From Dastarcus helophoroides (Eukaryota; Arthropoda; Insecta; Coleoptera; Bothrideridae): 64,000 nt of DNA. Position numbers and translations under genes: made by a program. The stretch is taken from positions 62,418,148 to 62,482,147 of the forward strand of contig CM053325.1 in assembly GCA_028583605.1 (NCBI GenBank), written 5' to 3'. Below, in pieces: positions 61,085 through 64,000 of this stretch; within the stretch, counting starts at the first letter, position 1, and each line of letters begins with the position of its first letter. The notes under the pieces were generated by a model, which worked only from the letters and a program-made list of their open reading frames with translations, searched no databases and had not been told where the DNA came from.

Positions 61085-64000
61085 TTTTCTTAACATTTGG
61101 ATTTTCATGAAAATGTCAACCTTATAGAATCTAATTTTCCAAAAATTTTAGATTTTTTTAGACGAAGTTGAATTTTTCCGGTTAAATATTTATATTTTTT
61201 TGACTGTTTGAGTCAGAGCGAGACGGGTGCCCCACCATGACGTCAGAAAATGTCCAATATCGAGATAAATGTCAACATTTTAAGAAACTAGTTAAAATGT
61301 TGATAAAATTGGTTTAAAAAAATCTCGAAAGCACTGAAATTTCCAAAGCAAATTTTCTACAATTTTTACCTTTTCACAAAAATTGAGAATTTCCAAAAAA
61401 TATTTTTCCAAAGTTTCTGCTTTTTTTATCAGAAGATCGACTTAATTTCGAGGAAAAGTATCAATTAGTTTTAAATTTTCAAAAAACCACAAAAGAAGAG
61501 TTAAAATTCTCATTCTCGATCATTTTATTCAGCGAGGGGGGGCAGCAATTAGTTTGAAAATTGATGGACAAAAAAATAAAACCAGAAAATCTTCAGCTGA
61601 GTATTTTTTTCCGAACATTCGGATTTTTATGAAAATTTCAACCTTATAGAATCTAATTTTCCAAAAATATCAGATTTTTCTAGACAAAGTTGAATTTTTC
61701 CGGTTAAATATTTATATTTTCTCGACTGCTTGAGTCAGAGCGAGACGGGTGCCCCACCATGACGTCAGAAAATGTCCAATGTCGAGATAAATGTCAACAT
61801 TTTAAGAAACTAGTTAAAATGTTGATAAAATTGGTTTAAAAAAATCTCGAAAGCACTGAAATTTCCAAAGCAAATTTTCTACAATTTTTACCTTTTCACA
61901 AAAATTGAGAATTTCCAAAAAATATTTTTCCAAAGTTTCTGCTTTTTTTATCAGAAGATCGACTTAATTTCGAGGAAAAGTATCAATTAGTTTTAAATTT
62001 TCAAAAAACCACAAAAGAAGAGTTAAAATTCTCATTCTCGATCATTTTATTCAGCGAGGGGGGCAGCAATTAGTTTGAAAATTGATGGACAAAAAAATTA
62101 AACCAGAAAATCTTCAGCTGAGTATTTTTTTCCGAACATTCGGATTTTTATGAAAATTTCAACCTTATAGAATCTAATTTTCCAAAAATATCAGATTTTT
62201 CTAGACAAAGTTGAATTTTTCCGGTTAAATATTTATATTTTCTCGACTGTTTGAGTCAGAGCGAGACGGGTGCCCCACCATGACGTCAGAAAATGTCCAA
62301 TGTCGAGATAAATGTCAACATTTTAAGAAACTAGTTAAAATGTTGATAAAATTGGTTAAAAAAAATCTCGAAAGCACTGAAATTTCCAAAGCAAATTTTC
62401 TACAATTTTTACCTTTTCACAAAAATTGAGAATTTCCAAAAAATATTTTTCCAAAGTTTCTGCTTTTTTTATCAGAAGATCGACTTAATTTCGAGGAAAA
62501 GTATCAATTAGTTTTAAATTTTCAAAAAACCACAAAAGAAGAGTTAAAATTCTCATTCTCGATCATTTTATTCAGCGAGGGGGGCAGCAATTAGTTTGAA
62601 AATTGATGGACAAAAAAATAAAACCAGAAAATCTTCAGCTGAGTATTTTTTTCCGAACATTCGGATTTTTATGAAAATTTCAACCTTATAGAATCTAATT
62701 TTCCAAAAATATCAGATTTTTCTAGACAAAGTTGAATTTTTCCGGTTAAATATTTATATTTTCTCGACTGTTTGAGTCAGAGCGAGACGGGTGCCCCACC
62801 ATGACGTCAGAAAATGTCCAATATCGAGATAAATGTCAACATTTTAAGAAACTAGTTAAAATGTTGATAAAATTGGTTTAAAAAAATCTCGAAAGCACTG
62901 AAATTTCCAAAGCAAATTTTCTACAATTTTTACCTTTTCACAAAAATTGAGAATTTCCAAAAAATATTTTTCCAAAGTTTCTGCTTTTTTTATCAGAAGA
63001 TCGACTTAATTTCGAGGAAAAGTATCAATTAGCTTTAAATTTTCAAAAAACCACAAAAGAAGAGTTAAAATTCTCATTCTCGATCATTTTATTCAGCGAG
63101 GGGGGCAGCAATTATTTTGAAAATTGATGGGCAAAAAAATAAAACCAGAAAATCTTCAGCTGAGTATTTTTTTCCGAACATTCGGATTTTTATGAAAATT
63201 TCAACCTTATAGAATCTAATTTTCCAAAAATATCAGATTTTTCTAGACAAAGTTGAATTTTTCCGGTTAAATATTTATATTTTCTCGACTGTTTGAGTCA
63301 GAGCGAGACGGGTGCCCCACCATGACGTCAGAAAATGTCCAATATCGAGATAAATGTCAACATTTTAAGAAACTAGTTGAAATGTTGATAAAATTGGTTT
63401 AAAAAAATCTCGAAAGCACTGAAATTTCCAAAGCAAATTTTCTACAATTTTTACCTTTTCACAAAAATTGAGAATTTCCAAAAAATATTTTTCCAAAGTT
63501 TCTGCTTTTTTTATCAGAAGATCGACTTAATTTCAAGGAAAAGTATCAATTAGTTTTAAATTTTCAAAAAACCACAAAAGAAGAGTTAAAATTCTCATTC
63601 TCGATCATTTTATTCAGCGAGGGGGGCAGCAATTATTTTAAAAATTGATGGGCAAAAAAATAAAACCAGAAAATCTTCAGCTGAGTATTTTTTTCCGAAC
63701 ATTCGGATTTTTACGAAAATTTCAACCTTATAGAATCTAATTTTCCCAAAAATTTCAGATTTCTCTAGACAAAGTTGAATTTTTCCGGTTAAATATTTAT
63801 ATTTTCTCGACTGCTTGAGTCAGAGCGAGACGGGTGCCCCACCATGACGTCAGAAAATGTCCAATATCGAGATAAATGTCAACATTTTAAGAAACTAGTT
63901 AAAATGTTGATAAAATTGGTTTAAAAAAATCTCGAAAGCACTGAAATTTCCAAAGCAAATTTTCTACAATTTTTACCTTTTCACAAAAATTGAGAATTTC
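61085..64000. repeat. 521-base satellite array, at least five copies, open at window end
   Basis: The landmark GAGTCAGAGCGAGACGGG occurs at 61210, 61732, 62253, 62774, 63295 and 63817 (spacing 521-522). Copies are nearly identical; the partial first copy (61085-61210) is the most diverged. Every copy contains TGAGTCA and, 29 bases on, TGACGTCA, plus CGAGGGGGGCAGCAATTA. No open frame of note. The array continues past the window. Confidence 0.98.

Overview
This 64 kb window looks like AT-rich repetitive DNA from a eukaryote, most likely an arthropod. The evidence is hAT and pogo-like DNA transposon ends, Helitron-like ends, solo LTRs, short palindromic repeats of a kind reminiscent of Penelope-like elements, tRNA-like short repeats, and satellites with higher-order structure. 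I cannot name the species. I find no complete protein-coding gene, rRNA or tRNA gene. Every long open frame lies in a tandem array whose short unit lacks stop codons. One 206-base exon-like segment (50329-50534) and a peptide frame shared by three dispersed repeat copies are the only possible coding traces.

Layout. 0-8 kb: a (TC)n tract, a complete non-autonomous hAT element (1517-2511, 8-base target duplication), a GC-rich 14-base array (3.7-4.8 kb), and an 18-base array (7.1-7.5 kb). 8-15 kb: a mosaic of blocks built from one degenerate motif (AATTTCGAC and its complement), with the T-rich and A-rich strands swapping at a shared junction sequence. 16-17.5 kb and 21-26.5 kb: arrays of 7-base (and one 8-base) units. 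In the second, a conserved cassette alternates with homogeneous blocks of different private units, and a foldback element interrupts it. 26.5-30.8 kb: another foldback element, then mostly unique AT-rich DNA. 30.8-40.15 kb: two inverted pogo-like ends bracket two hAT insertions. One (31099-34441) has a perfect 8-base target duplication. The other (35560-39768) is related to the element at 1.5 kb and is itself split by a third hAT (36563-39721), again with a perfect 8-base duplication.

41-50 kb: T-rich satellites with several nested periods, including a 641-base higher-order unit of four roughly 160-base monomers. 49-60 kb: many copies of a roughly 145-base repeat, often in inverted pairs, with a CTGAAGA-stem-GAAACG motif. 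53-56.6 kb: a strand-uniform array of TCAAGGTCA-like words, broken by a solo LTR that itself carries a 99-base inverted-repeat element. 61.1 kb to the end: a homogeneous 521-base satellite with TGAGTCA and TGACGTCA in each copy, running off the window.

The window is best read as a pile-up of satellites and nested mobile elements. The order of some insertions can be read directly from target duplications. The most unusual points are the polarity-switching AATTTCGAC blocks that also fill hAT interiors, the cassette-plus-private-heptamer architecture, the palindromic ribozyme-like repeats, and the dense nuclear-receptor-type half-site array.
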